Source: Thermocatellispora tengchongensis
GTDB lineage: Bacteria; Actinomycetota; Actinomycetes; Streptosporangiales; Streptosporangiaceae
DNA: 64,000 nt
Assembly (NCBI RefSeq): GCF_014202315.1
Contig: NZ_JACHGN010000010.1
Location: forward strand, 124,001-188,000
Direction: 5' to 3'
Shown here: positions 33,251-40,992 of the stretch, one piece after another
How the letters are laid out: the number at the start of each line of letters is the position of its first letter
Numbering within the stretch: the first letter of the stretch is position 1
Made by a program: the position numbers and the translations under genes
The notes under the pieces: model-generated
What the model was told of the DNA's origin: nothing
The model's database searches: none
What the model saw: only the letters and a program-made list of their open reading frames with translations

Positions 33251-33313
33251 ACAGGACCGGTGAAGGAGGTCCTGTGACCCGGCCAACCTAACCCCTGGTA
33301 TGGCCGGGTCACA
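33251..33313. promoter_or_regulatory. Two overlapping inverted repeats after the AhpD-like gene
   Basis: ACAGGACC/GGTCCTGT (33251-33258 with 33268-33275) and TGTGACCCGGCC/GGCCGGGTCACA (33273-33284 with 33302-33313) are perfect, and overlap at 33273-33275 so both stems cannot be complete at once. They lie just downstream of the AhpD-like stop and upstream of the small ORFs. They could be terminator, attenuator or operator; no U-tract is present. Confidence 0.5.
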
Positions 33314-33319
33314 AATGGA

Positions 33320-33775
33320 TTACTTCCGATAGGAACCGGGCACGGTCCTGCACGTCACGGCGATGCGGTTCCAGGCGTTGATCAGGGCCAGCGCCAGCAC
33401 CAGATCGGCCAGGACCTCCGGCGCGAAGTGCTTCTCGGCCTCCTGCCACACCGGGTCGGGCACGGTCTCGCCCCGGTCGGCCAGCCGGGTGACCTCCTCG
33501 CACAGCGCCAGCGCCGCCCGCTCGGCCTCGGTGAAGTACGGCGACTCGCGCCAGGCCGCCACCGACCACAGCCGCTCGTCGCTCTCGCCCTCCTTCTTGA
33601 GCTCGTGGGCGTGCATGTCCACACAGAAGGAGCAGCCGTTGATCTGGCTGGCGCGCAGCTTCACCAGGCCGAGGGTGTTCTTCGGCAGCCTGCTGTTGGC
33701 CAGGTACATCTCCACGCCCAGCATGGCCTGGTAGCCCTTGGGGGCAAGCTCGGCGATGTTGATCCTCGGGGTCAT
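33320..33775 (-). CDS. Carboxymuconolactone decarboxylase/AhpD-like protein
   Basis: A 151-residue alpha-helical protein. The CxxC redox pair is Cys48-Cys51 (NGCSFCVDMHAHELKKEGE), typical of AhpD-like alkylhydroperoxidase proteins. ATG 33775 overlaps the sigma-factor stop (ATGA), so translation is coupled. In ECF41 loci the partner is commonly such a protein (the COE group). It probably handles peroxides or a reactive metabolite; its substrate is unknown. Confidence 0.9.
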   Translation of the reverse strand: MTPRINIAELAPKGYQAMLGVEMYLANSRLPKNTLGLVKLRASQINGCSFCVDMHAHELKKEGESDERLWSVAAWRESPYFTEAERAALALCEEVTRLADRGETVPDPVWQEAEKHFAPEVLADLVLALALINAWNRIAVTCRTVPGSYRK

Positions 33776-34647
33776 GTCGTTCTCCTCAGTTTCTCCGGAT
33801 TGATCACGATGTCGATCTCGGTGACGCGGCCGTCCGCCACGGCGAGCCCGAACACGTGCGTGAGCCGCCCGCCGCCGACCCGTGCCAGGCCCGGCCAGCC
33901 GTTGACGGCCATCGGGGTGAAGCGCGGGCCGGGGCCGAACTTGGCCGCGACGCCGAGCAGGAACCTGGCCACCTTGGCGTCGCCCAGGATCGGCCTGCGG
34001 GCCGCGCGGGCCAGGCCGCCGCCGTCGGAGAGCAGGACCACGTCGGGGTCGAGCACGGCCAGCAGGGCGTCCAGGTCGCCGGCCTCGCAGGCGCGGGCGA
34101 AGGCGTCCACCACCCGCCGGTGCTCGGCGCCGTCCACGCTGAAGCGCGGGGCCCGCGCCGCGACGTGCCTGCGGGCGCGGGCGGCGAGTTGCCGGCAGGC
34201 CGCGGGTGTGCGCCCGACGGCGACGGCGATCTCCTCGAACGGCAGCCCGAACACGTCGTGCAGCACGAACGCGGTGCGCTCGGCGGGGCTGAGCGATTCG
34301 AGCACCACCATCATGGCGATGCTCATCGACTCGTCCAGCGTCACGCGGTCGGCCGGATCGGCGGCCTCCGGGCCGGTCACGACCGGCTCGGGCAGCCACG
34401 GCCCGACGTACTCCTCCCGGCGGTGCCGCACCGAGCGCAGCACGTCCAGGGCGAGCCGGGAGACCGTGACCACCAGCCAGCCGGCGACGTCGCCGACATG
34501 GCCGGGCTCTTGCCGGCTGAGCCGCAGCCAGGCGTCCTGCACCACGTCCTCGGCCTCTTCGACGCTGCCGAGCAGGCCGTAGGCCACCCCCACCAGGCGC
34601 GGGCGCAGCTCCGCGAACTCGCGGGCGAGATCCTCGTCGTCGCTCAC
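33772..34647 (-). CDS. ECF41-type RNA polymerase sigma factor with SnoaL-like C-terminal domain
   Basis: A 291-residue sigma factor. Region sigma2 (~5-75) includes EAEDVVQDAWLRL and sigma4 (~110-165) includes LSPAERTAFVLHDVFGLPFEEIAVAVGRT. The fused C-terminal domain (~175-291) carries DGGG (208-211) and NPEKL (283-287), the two conserved motifs of ECF41. In this group the C-terminal domain replaces an anti-sigma factor and modulates activity. GTG 34647 is the start; no ribosome site is seen. A perfect ECF41-type promoter precedes it, so it is autoregulated. It forms an operon with the AhpD-like gene. Confidence 0.93.
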   Translation of the reverse strand: MSDDEDLAREFAELRPRLVGVAYGLLGSVEEAEDVVQDAWLRLSRQEPGHVGDVAGWLVVTVSRLALDVLRSVRHRREEYVGPWLPEPVVTGPEAADPADRVTLDESMSIAMMVVLESLSPAERTAFVLHDVFGLPFEEIAVAVGRTPAACRQLAARARRHVAARAPRFSVDGAEHRRVVDAFARACEAGDLDALLAVLDPDVVLLSDGGGLARAARRPILGDAKVARFLLGVAAKFGPGPRFTPMAVNGWPGLARVGGGRLTHVFGLAVADGRVTEIDIVINPEKLRRTT

Positions 34648-34656
34648 GTAAGCAAG

Positions 34657-34683
34657 GACGAGAGGGGTGGCCGGAATGTGACA
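34657..34683 (-). promoter_or_regulatory. ECF41 autoregulatory promoter
   Basis: On the minus strand TGTCACA (34683-34677), a 16-nt spacer, then CGTC (34660-34657): exactly the ECF41 consensus TGTCACA-N16-CGTC as I recall it. The GTG start is 9 nt beyond the -10, so the mRNA would begin at or beside the start codon. Confidence 0.88.
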
Positions 34684-34764
34684 TCCCCTTCCTGGTGTTT
34701 CGGAGAACTTTGCCGTGATCAACGACGTCCAACAGCGCGGGATGAGGCAGGCAGGGGATGAGGC

Positions 34765-37700
34765 ATGGGGCAAGCCCTGATCGACGGTGATCCGCACCGG
34801 CTCGGCGACTACTGGCTGGCGGGCCGGCTGGGCGCCGGCGGCCAGGGCGTGGTGTACGAGGCGTACGACGCGAGCGGTGTGCGGGTCGCGGTCAAGGTGC
34901 TGCACGGTGACCCGCTCAACGCCGCCGGCCTGCGCGCCCGCATGGTCAAGGAGGCCGCCGCCGCGCAGCGGGTCGCGTCCTTCTGCACCGCCAGGGTGCT
35001 GGGCGCCGACTTCTCCGGCGAGCGGCCGTACATCGTCAGCGAGTACGTCGAGGGCCCCACGCTGCGCCGCGCCGTGAGCGAGGGGCGGGTGTTCGCCGGC
35101 GACGACCTGCACCGGCTGGCCACCGGCATCGCCACCGCGATCACGGCCATCCACGAGGCCGGGGTCGTGCACCGCGACCTGAAGCCCGACAACGTGCTGC
35201 TCGGCCCCGACGGGCCGCGGGTGATCGACTTCGGCGTGGCGCGCACGCTGGAGATGTCGCTCACCTCCACCGGCATCGCCGCGGGCACGCCGACGTACAT
35301 GGCGCCGGAGGTGTTCACCGGGGCGCGGGCCGGGATGCCCGCCGACGTGTTCGCCTGGGGTGCGATCGTGCTGTTCGCCGCGACCGGCCGCGACCCGTTC
35401 CAGGCCGACAGCCTGGGCGCGGTGATGCACCGCGTGCTGTCGGTGGACCCCGATCTGAGCCCGCTGCCGCCCTCGCTGCGCGGGCTGGTCGGCGCGGCGC
35501 TGGCCAAGGAGCCGACCGGCCGGCCGAGCGCTCCCGAGCTGCTGATCTCGCTGGTCAGCGGCGGCGCGGGCCTGGACATGCCCCGGATGCTGGCCGAGGG
35601 CAGCCGCGCCGCCGCCGAGGTGGGGCAGGCCGTGACCGCCGATCCGGCCCTGGGCACGCTGGCCGAGGACTCCTACGCCGTGCTCTCGCCGGCCGAGCGC
35701 GAGCTGGTGCCGGAGATCTTCCTGCGCCTGGTCACCGTACGCGACGACGGCGAGCTGTCCGTACGCCGCGCGGCCCGCGAGGAGCTGTTCGGCGGCCGGC
35801 CCCCCGACGAGGCCGCGGCGGTGGAGCGGGTCCTCGGCGTGTTCTCCTACCTGCTCACCACGGGCGACGAGATCGCCCTCAGCCGCCCCGCCCTGCCGCA
35901 CGCCTGGCCGCGCATGCGCGCCTGGGTGCGCGCCAACCGCGACGGCCTGGCCGTGCACCGGCAGATCGCCCTGGCCGCCCGCCGCTGGACCACCGGCGGG
36001 CGCAGGGACGCCGACCTGATCCAGGGCGCCACTCTGGACGACGCGCTGCGCTGGGCGGCGACGGAGCGGCGCAACATCACCCTCACGCCCGTCGAGCGCG
36101 ACTTCCTCGACGCCGCCGCGGCCCTGACCCGGCGCAAGGCGCGCCGCGACCGGATGGTCACCGTGACCCTGGCCGTGCTGCTGGTGGCCGCCCTGGTCGC
36201 CGGGGGCGTCGCGGTCTGGCAGAGCCGCGTCGCCGCGCTCCAGCGCGACGAGTCCGAGGCACGGCGCATCGCCGTGGTGGCCGACGGCCTGCGGGCCACC
36301 GACCCCGTCGTCGCGATGCTGCTCAGCGTGGCCGCCTGGCGGATCAGCCCGGTCACCGAGGCGCGCGCCGCGCTCATCGGGGCCCTGACCCAGCCCGAGA
36401 CGCGCGTCTTCCGCGACCCGGCGGCCCAGGGCATCCGCCGCCTCAGCCGGGACGGCCGGGTGCTGGTCAGCATCGGCGACGACCGGGTCCGCGCCTGGGA
36501 CGTGCGCACGGGCCGCCGGGTTGGCGGGGTGGACGAGTTGGGCACCGGGGTCCACCAGATCCTGGACGCCGAGCTGAGCCCGAGCGGCAAGGTGCTCGCG
36601 GTCGCGACCGCGGAGAAGGGGGTGCGGCTGTGGGACCTGCGCACCGGCCGGCCGCTGCCCCGCGGCTACCCGCTCGGGCCCGAGAGCGCCCAGTTGCAGA
36701 CCGGGATCACGTACGGCAACTCGGAGGACGTGCTGGCGGTGCACATCGGCGAGGGGGAGGCCGTCTGGAACAGCCGGACCGGGCAGACCGGGTGGGCCGA
36801 GTGCTGCCACTCGATCGCCGTCCCCGACGGCTCGGCGACGGTCACCGCCGCACTGTCGGGCGACGTGGTGCGGACCGCCTTCCCGAGCGGGCGGCGCGTT
36901 GTCCTGGAGAAGTGCGGGGGGTGCCGGCACGAGATCGCGCTCAGCCGCGACGGCCGCATGCTCGCCGTGGCCGACGAGGACGATCTCATCACCCTGAACG
37001 ACCCGATGACCGGCAAGCAGCGCGGAGAGCCCATGCAGGATTGGAACGGCGGGACGCTGGAGTTCTCCCCCGACGGGGCTCTGCTCGCCTCGACCACCGC
37101 GACCGAGGTCCAGGTCTTCCGGGTGGCCGACCGCGCGATGGTGCTGCGGCACGCGATCTCCGCCTCCCAGCCCGACCTGGCCTTCGATCCCGATGGCCAC
37201 TCCGCCCGCGTTCTCGACGGCGACACGGTCGTGACGCTGGACCTCACCGGCCTGGCCGGCTACGCCAGGCCGAGATGGAGCGCGCTCGCCCCCGGCGGGC
37301 GGCTGCTCGCGTCGTGGGACCCGGCGACCGGCGGCGTACGCCTCGGCGAGCCCCTCGCCACCGGCGGTGGCCGCCACACCGGGCGCACGCTGGGGCGGAA
37401 GCCGAGCGGCGCCTGGAGCCTGTCCCTCACGGCGTTCAGCCCGGACGGACGCGCCCTGGCCGCCGGGGGCAGCGACGACGACGGCACGGAGATCGTGGTC
37501 TGGGACACCGGCACCGGCGCGGAGCAGGCCAGGATCACCGGCCTGCCGTCGCCCCCCGACTCGGTGGCCTTCTCACCCGACGGCCGCCGCCTGGTGTCGG
37601 TGACGAGTGACGTGAACAGGCCGGTCTTCCTGGTGGACCTGTGGGACCTGGACTCCGGCGAGCGGCTGTGGCGGGTGACCCGCGACCTGGCGCGCGAGGC

Positions 37701-38271
37701 CGCCTTCACCCCCGACGGCCGGACCGTGCTGGTGCGGGGCGACGACGCGATGGCCTTCGACGTCGCGGCCTTCGACGCGGCGACCGGGGAGCCGCGCGGC
37801 CCGGCCACGCTCGGCGGGGCGAGCCGCGGCGTGCGCTTCGGCTCCGGAGGCGTCCTGTACGCCGCCGGTGACGCCGAAGGAAGCCTGACCATGTGGGTGC
37901 CCGGCTCGCCCGCCCCGGTGGAGGTGACCCTGCGCGGCTCGACCCGCGACATCGCCGGCCTGGCCGCCGCCCCGGTCGGCGGCCCGCTCGCCACGGTGGC
38001 CCGCGACGGCACGGTCGCGGTGTGGGACCGCGCCACCGGCGCGCTGCTCGGCAGGGTGAGCGGGCCCCCGGTCGCGATCACGGACCTGGCGTTCTCCGCC
38101 GACGCCGCCCGCCTGCTCATCCTGGACGCCAACGGCGGCCTCGGCGTGCACCGGCTCCGGCCCGGCGACGCGGCCGCCGAGGTGTGCGCCCGCGCCGGGC
38201 GGGGCCTGTCGGAGAAGGAGTGGCGGGCCCACCTGCCCGGCCTTCCCTACCGTGAGGTGTGCCGCCTTTAG
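34765..38271 (+). CDS. Membrane serine/threonine protein kinase with WD40 beta-propeller
   Basis: A 1168-residue receptor-like kinase. The kinase domain (~15-275) is complete: Gly loop GRLGAGGQGVVY, Lys44 (VAVK), catalytic HRD Asp138 in VVHRDLKPDN, DFG Asp155, APE at 180-182. A ~170-residue helical/winged-helix-like region (~290-460) resembles the linker found before the membrane helix in bacterial STAND-WD40 proteins. One transmembrane segment spans ~464-486, then WD40-like repeats fill 500-1168 (FSPDGR..VWD, repeated). The propeller should lie outside the membrane and the kinase inside. ATG 34765 is chosen for its intact N-terminal kinase lobe. It overlaps the convergent GH42 gene by 4 bp. 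Confidence 0.92.
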   Translation: MGQALIDGDPHRLGDYWLAGRLGAGGQGVVYEAYDASGVRVAVKVLHGDPLNAAGLRARMVKEAAAAQRVASFCTARVLGADFSGERPYIVSEYVEGPTLRRAVSEGRVFAGDDLHRLATGIATAITAIHEAGVVHRDLKPDNVLLGPDGPRVIDFGVARTLEMSLTSTGIAAGTPTYMAPEVFTGARAGMPADVFAWGAIVLFAATGRDPFQADSLGAVMHRVLSVDPDLSPLPPSLRGLVGAALAKEPTGRPSAPELLISLVSGGAGLDMPRMLAEGSRAAAEVGQAVTADPALGTLAEDSYAVLSPAERELVPEIFLRLVTVRDDGELSVRRAAREELFGGRPPDEAAAVERVLGVFSYLLTTGDEIALSRPALPHAWPRMRAWVRANRDGLAVHRQIALAARRWTTGGRRDADLIQGATLDDALRWAATERRNITLTPVERDFLDAAAALTRRKARRDRMVTVTLAVLLVAALVAGGVAVWQSRVAALQRDESEARRIAVVADGLRATDPVVAMLLSVAAWRISPVTEARAALIGALTQPETRVFRDPAAQGIRRLSRDGRVLVSIGDDRVRAWDVRTGRRVGGVDELGTGVHQILDAELSPSGKVLAVATAEKGVRLWDLRTGRPLPRGYPLGPESAQLQTGITYGNSEDVLAVHIGEGEAVWNSRTGQTGWAECCHSIAVPDGSATVTAALSGDVVRTAFPSGRRVVLEKCGGCRHEIALSRDGRMLAVADEDDLITLNDPMTGKQRGEPMQDWNGGTLEFSPDGALLASTTATEVQVFRVADRAMVLRHAISASQPDLAFDPDGHSARVLDGDTVVTLDLTGLAGYARPRWSALAPGGRLLASWDPATGGVRLGEPLATGGGRHTGRTLGRKPSGAWSLSLTAFSPDGRALAAGGSDDDGTEIVVWDTGTGAEQARITGLPSPPDSVAFSPDGRRLVSVTSDVNRPVFLVDLWDLDSGERLWRVTRDLAREAAFTPDGRTVLVRGDDAMAFDVAAFDAATGEPRGPATLGGASRGVRFGSGGVLYAAGDAEGSLTMWVPGSPAPVEVTLRGSTRDIAGLAAAPVGGPLATVARDGTVAVWDRATGALLGRVSGPPVAITDLAFSADAARLLILDANGGLGVHRLRPGDAAAEVCARAGRGLSEKEWRAHLPGLPYREVCRL

Positions 38272-40247
38272 TCGTCGAGCCGGATCAGCGCCGTGCCGCC
38301 GGGGGCGAGGGAGAGCGTGCCCTCGGCCCGCACGCCGGTCACCACATCGGTGCCGTGCGCCTTCACCTCGCGGGTGTCCGCGCCGTGGTTGATCGCGAAC
38401 AGCCAGGGGCCGCGGCGTACCGTCTCCACCCCGGCCCCCACCCCGGCCGGCTCCATGGGGAGCCCGGCGGCGGCCAGCACCCGCGCGTACGCGGTGTCGC
38501 CGAGCCGGGTGGAGACGTAGCAGGCCGTGCCGGCGCCGGCGCGGTTGACCGTGACGGCGGGCAGCCCGGCCAGTTCGGCGCCGGTGGGGTGGGGGGCGGC
38601 GTAGCGCAGCAGGGGGCGGGCGCCGTCGAGGTGGACGTGCTCGCTCCACACGGTGCCCTCGCCGCCGTCGGACAGCGGCACCGGGGCCGGGAGCGGGTGG
38701 AACTCCTCCACCCGCACGCCCAGCACCTCGCGGAAGGCGGCCGGGTGGCCGCCGAGGCGCACCCGGCCGTGCTCGTCGGCCACGCCGCTGAAGTAGGACA
38801 CCACCAGCGTGCCGCCGCCGCGCACGTAGGCGCGCAGGTTCGCCGCCTCGGCGTCGCCGATCAGGTAGAGCGAGGGGGCGAGCACCATCCGGTAGCGGGA
38901 CAGGTCCGCGCCCGGGTGGGCGAAGTCCGCGGTGACGCCGTGCCGCCACAGCACCCGGTGTGCCTGGCTCACGGCGTCGTGGTGGTCCAGGCCGGGCGAC
39001 GGCAGGCTGGGCGCCTGGAGGGCCCAGGAGCACTCCGGGTCCCACAGGATCGCCACGCCGGCCTCCACCCGCGCGTCCGGCCCGGCCAGGTCCGCAGGCA
39101 GACGGCCGAGCAGCGCGCCCAGCTCGCAGACCTCGCGGAAGACGCGCGAGTCGGGGCCCGCGTGCGGCACCATCCCGGCGTGCCACTGCTCGGCGCCGCC
39201 GCGTGAGGCGCGCCACTGGAAGAACATCGCGCCCTTGGAGCCCCGGGCGACGTGCTGGAGGCTGTGCCGCAGCGTCTCGCCGGGGCGTTTGGCGAGCATC
39301 CGGCCGTCCGCGTGGATCATGCCCGGGGCCTGCTCCATCAGCAGCCACGGCCGCCCGCCGGCCCAGGAGCGGGCCAGGTCGGCGGCCATCGCGGTCTCCT
39401 CGGCCGCGCCCTCGCCCGCCTGCCCGGGATAGTGGTCCACCGCGATCAGGTCCATCTCGCCCGCCCAGCGCCAGGGGTTCACCGGGGACCAGGCGCCGAA
39501 GTGGAGGTTCGTGGTGATCGGGACGCCGGGGGCGGCGGCGCGCAGGATGTCGCGCTGCTCGCGGAAGTGGTCCAGCATCTCATCGGACAGGAAGCGGCGG
39601 AAGTCCAGCGCATGGGCCGGGTTGGGCAGCCACTGGGTGGCGCGCGGGGGGAGGATCTGCTCCCAGGCCGAGTAGTGCTGGCTCCAGAACGCCGTGGTCC
39701 ACGCCTCGTTGAGGGCGTCCAGCGTGCCGTGCCGGCGCCGCAGCCAGGCCCGGAAGGCCCGTGCCGTGTGGTCGCAGTGGCAGGGGGTGCCGTACTCGTT
39801 GTGCACGTGCCACATGGCCAGCGCCGGGTGGCCGGAGTACCGCTCGGCCAGGGCCCGCGCGATCCGGGCCGACGCCTCCCGGTACTCCGGCGCGCTGACG
39901 CAGTAGGTGTCGCGGCTGCCGTGCGTGAGCGGGACCAGGTCGCGCCGGACGGCCAGCGCGCCGGGATGGGCGAGCGTGAACCACGGTGGCGGGCTCGCGG
40001 TCGGGGTGGCCAGGTCCACGCGCACGCCTCCCTCGTGCAGCAGGCCGAGCACCCGGTCCAGCCAGCCGAAGTCGTACCGGCCGGGCTCCGGCTCCAGCCG
40101 GCTCCAGGCGAACACCCCGACGGTGACCAGGTTGACCCCGGCCCGCCGCATCAGCGCCACGTCCTCGCGCCACACCTCCTCCGGCCACTGCTCGGGGTTG
40201 TAGTCGCCGCCGTAGCACAGGCCGGCGACGCGCTCGCTCCAGTCCAT
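38268..40247 (-). CDS. GH42 beta-galactosidase
   Basis: A 659-residue cytoplasmic enzyme removing terminal beta-galactose. GH42 features are CYGGDYNPEQWPEEVW at the N-terminus, acid/base Glu151 in HVHNEYG and nucleophile Glu305 in LMEQAPG. A trimerisation domain (~390-600) and C-terminal beta domain follow. A Cys set (CHCDH, near 156-158) may bind zinc as in other GH42 proteins. ATG 40247 matches the family start; the longer frame upstream crosses the operator. It faces the xylosidase/transporter cluster, so galactosylated plant oligosaccharides are a likely substrate. Confidence 0.94.
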   Translation of the reverse strand: MDWSERVAGLCYGGDYNPEQWPEEVWREDVALMRRAGVNLVTVGVFAWSRLEPEPGRYDFGWLDRVLGLLHEGGVRVDLATPTASPPPWFTLAHPGALAVRRDLVPLTHGSRDTYCVSAPEYREASARIARALAERYSGHPALAMWHVHNEYGTPCHCDHTARAFRAWLRRRHGTLDALNEAWTTAFWSQHYSAWEQILPPRATQWLPNPAHALDFRRFLSDEMLDHFREQRDILRAAAPGVPITTNLHFGAWSPVNPWRWAGEMDLIAVDHYPGQAGEGAAEETAMAADLARSWAGGRPWLLMEQAPGMIHADGRMLAKRPGETLRHSLQHVARGSKGAMFFQWRASRGGAEQWHAGMVPHAGPDSRVFREVCELGALLGRLPADLAGPDARVEAGVAILWDPECSWALQAPSLPSPGLDHHDAVSQAHRVLWRHGVTADFAHPGADLSRYRMVLAPSLYLIGDAEAANLRAYVRGGGTLVVSYFSGVADEHGRVRLGGHPAAFREVLGVRVEEFHPLPAPVPLSDGGEGTVWSEHVHLDGARPLLRYAAPHPTGAELAGLPAVTVNRAGAGTACYVSTRLGDTAYARVLAAAGLPMEPAGVGAGVETVRRGPWLFAINHGADTREVKAHGTDVVTGVRAEGTLSLAPGGTALIRLDD

Positions 40248-40258
40248 CCGAGACGTCC

Positions 40259-40286
40259 TTAATTCGGCTGGACGCCAAACTAATCC
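40259..40286. promoter_or_regulatory. Candidate sugar-regulator operator of the GH42 gene
   Basis: TTAATTCG (40260-40267) and CCAAACTAATCC (40275-40286) just upstream of the GH42 ATG. The CAAACTAAT core recurs upstream of the GH31 gene and a relaxed version (CAAACAAATTAG) upstream of the ROK regulator. Confidence 0.4.
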
Positions 40287-40396
40287 GGCTCGCGGCCGGC
40301 GGTCAACGCGTACGGGCCCGGCCAAGGAGGTTGCGGGTGGGTAAAGGAGTGCGTAAAGATCGCTCGGGTGTGTCACCCGGAGAAGGGGGAGTGCTG

Positions 40397-40849
40397 GTGA
40401 GGATCGCCACGAAGGGCGTCGCCGTGGCCGTGGCGCTGGCCGGAGGGCTCGCGCTGACGCCGGCCGGGGCGGTGTCCGCGGCCGTCGGCTACACGCCCGA
40501 GGGCATCTGCGGCGCGGGCTTCTCGCGCGTCAGCGACGGCTCGCGCGCGGTCAAGGCCGGAAGGGACGTGTACGGGCGGATCTATCTGCTCTACAACCGC
40601 AGGACCGGCTACAACTGCGTGACGCTGATCAAGTCGGCCTTCACCCGGACCAAGACCTGGACGAGCGCCACCCTGAGCGTGCAGGGCGGGCGGACCGAGA
40701 CCGACGAGGGCCAGTTCAAGTACTACGCCGGGCCGGTCAGGCTGCCGGCGCGCGACGCGTGCGTGAAGTACTGGGGCGCCACGCGTGACACCCGTCTGGA
40801 CTTCACCGAGGCGACCGGCGGGCGCAGGACCTGGGGCAACTGCCACTAG
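40397..40849 (+). CDS. Secreted spore-associated protein A-like protein
   Basis: A 150-residue exported protein. GTG 40397 lies 6 nt after GGGGGA; earlier in-frame starts (40331, 40391) are less well placed. The signal peptide spans ~1-28 (IATKGVAVAVALAGGLALTPAGAVSA). The mature part begins AVGYTPEGICGAGFSRVSDGS and carries four Cys (GICG, YNCV, DACV, GNCH), probably two disulfides. The pattern resembles spore-associated protein SapA-like proteins of streptomycetes; the molecular function of the family is unknown. A very strong hairpin follows. Confidence 0.75.
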   Translation: MRIATKGVAVAVALAGGLALTPAGAVSAAVGYTPEGICGAGFSRVSDGSRAVKAGRDVYGRIYLLYNRRTGYNCVTLIKSAFTRTKTWTSATLSVQGGRTETDEGQFKYYAGPVRLPARDACVKYWGATRDTRLDFTEATGGRRTWGNCH

Positions 40850-40870
40850 GCGTTCCGGGCGCGATCGCGT

Positions 40871-40903
40871 GAAGGGGCGCGGGGATCATCCCCGCGCCCC
40901 TTC
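40871..40903 (+). terminator. Strong hairpin terminator
   Basis: A 16-bp perfect stem (40871-40886 with 40888-40903) around a single central base; realistically a ~14-bp stem with a small loop. It ends the SapA-like transcript and insulates the GH31 operon promoter at 40929. Confidence 0.85.
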
Positions 40904-40928
40904 CGCGTGTTCGGGGGTCCTCGTCCCG

Positions 40929-40963
40929 TTGACGTTTGTTGGTATGGTCGGCAAACTAATTAG
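40929..40963 (+). promoter_or_regulatory. Promoter/operator of the GH31-transporter operon
   Basis: TTGACG (40929-40934) is a good -35. GTTTG (40934-40938) and CAAAC (40952-40956) form an inverted repeat inside the promoter, and GCAAACTAATTAG (40951-40963) overlaps the expected -10 region. A repressor bound here would block the operon. Confidence 0.5.
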
Positions 40964-40992
40964 CGCCTGGCCGCATTGACTGAGGAGCCCCC

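Noticed and set aside
33772-37377. A 1201-codon minus-strand frame covering the sigma gene and running opposite the kinase
   Set aside because: Only the last 291 codons match an ECF sigma factor; the rest is antisense to the kinase. The start was set at GTG 34647 by promoter position.
40331-40396. Longer N-terminus for the SapA-like protein
   Set aside because: The extra 22 residues would precede an otherwise normal signal peptide; the start at 40397 gives correct ribosome-site spacing.
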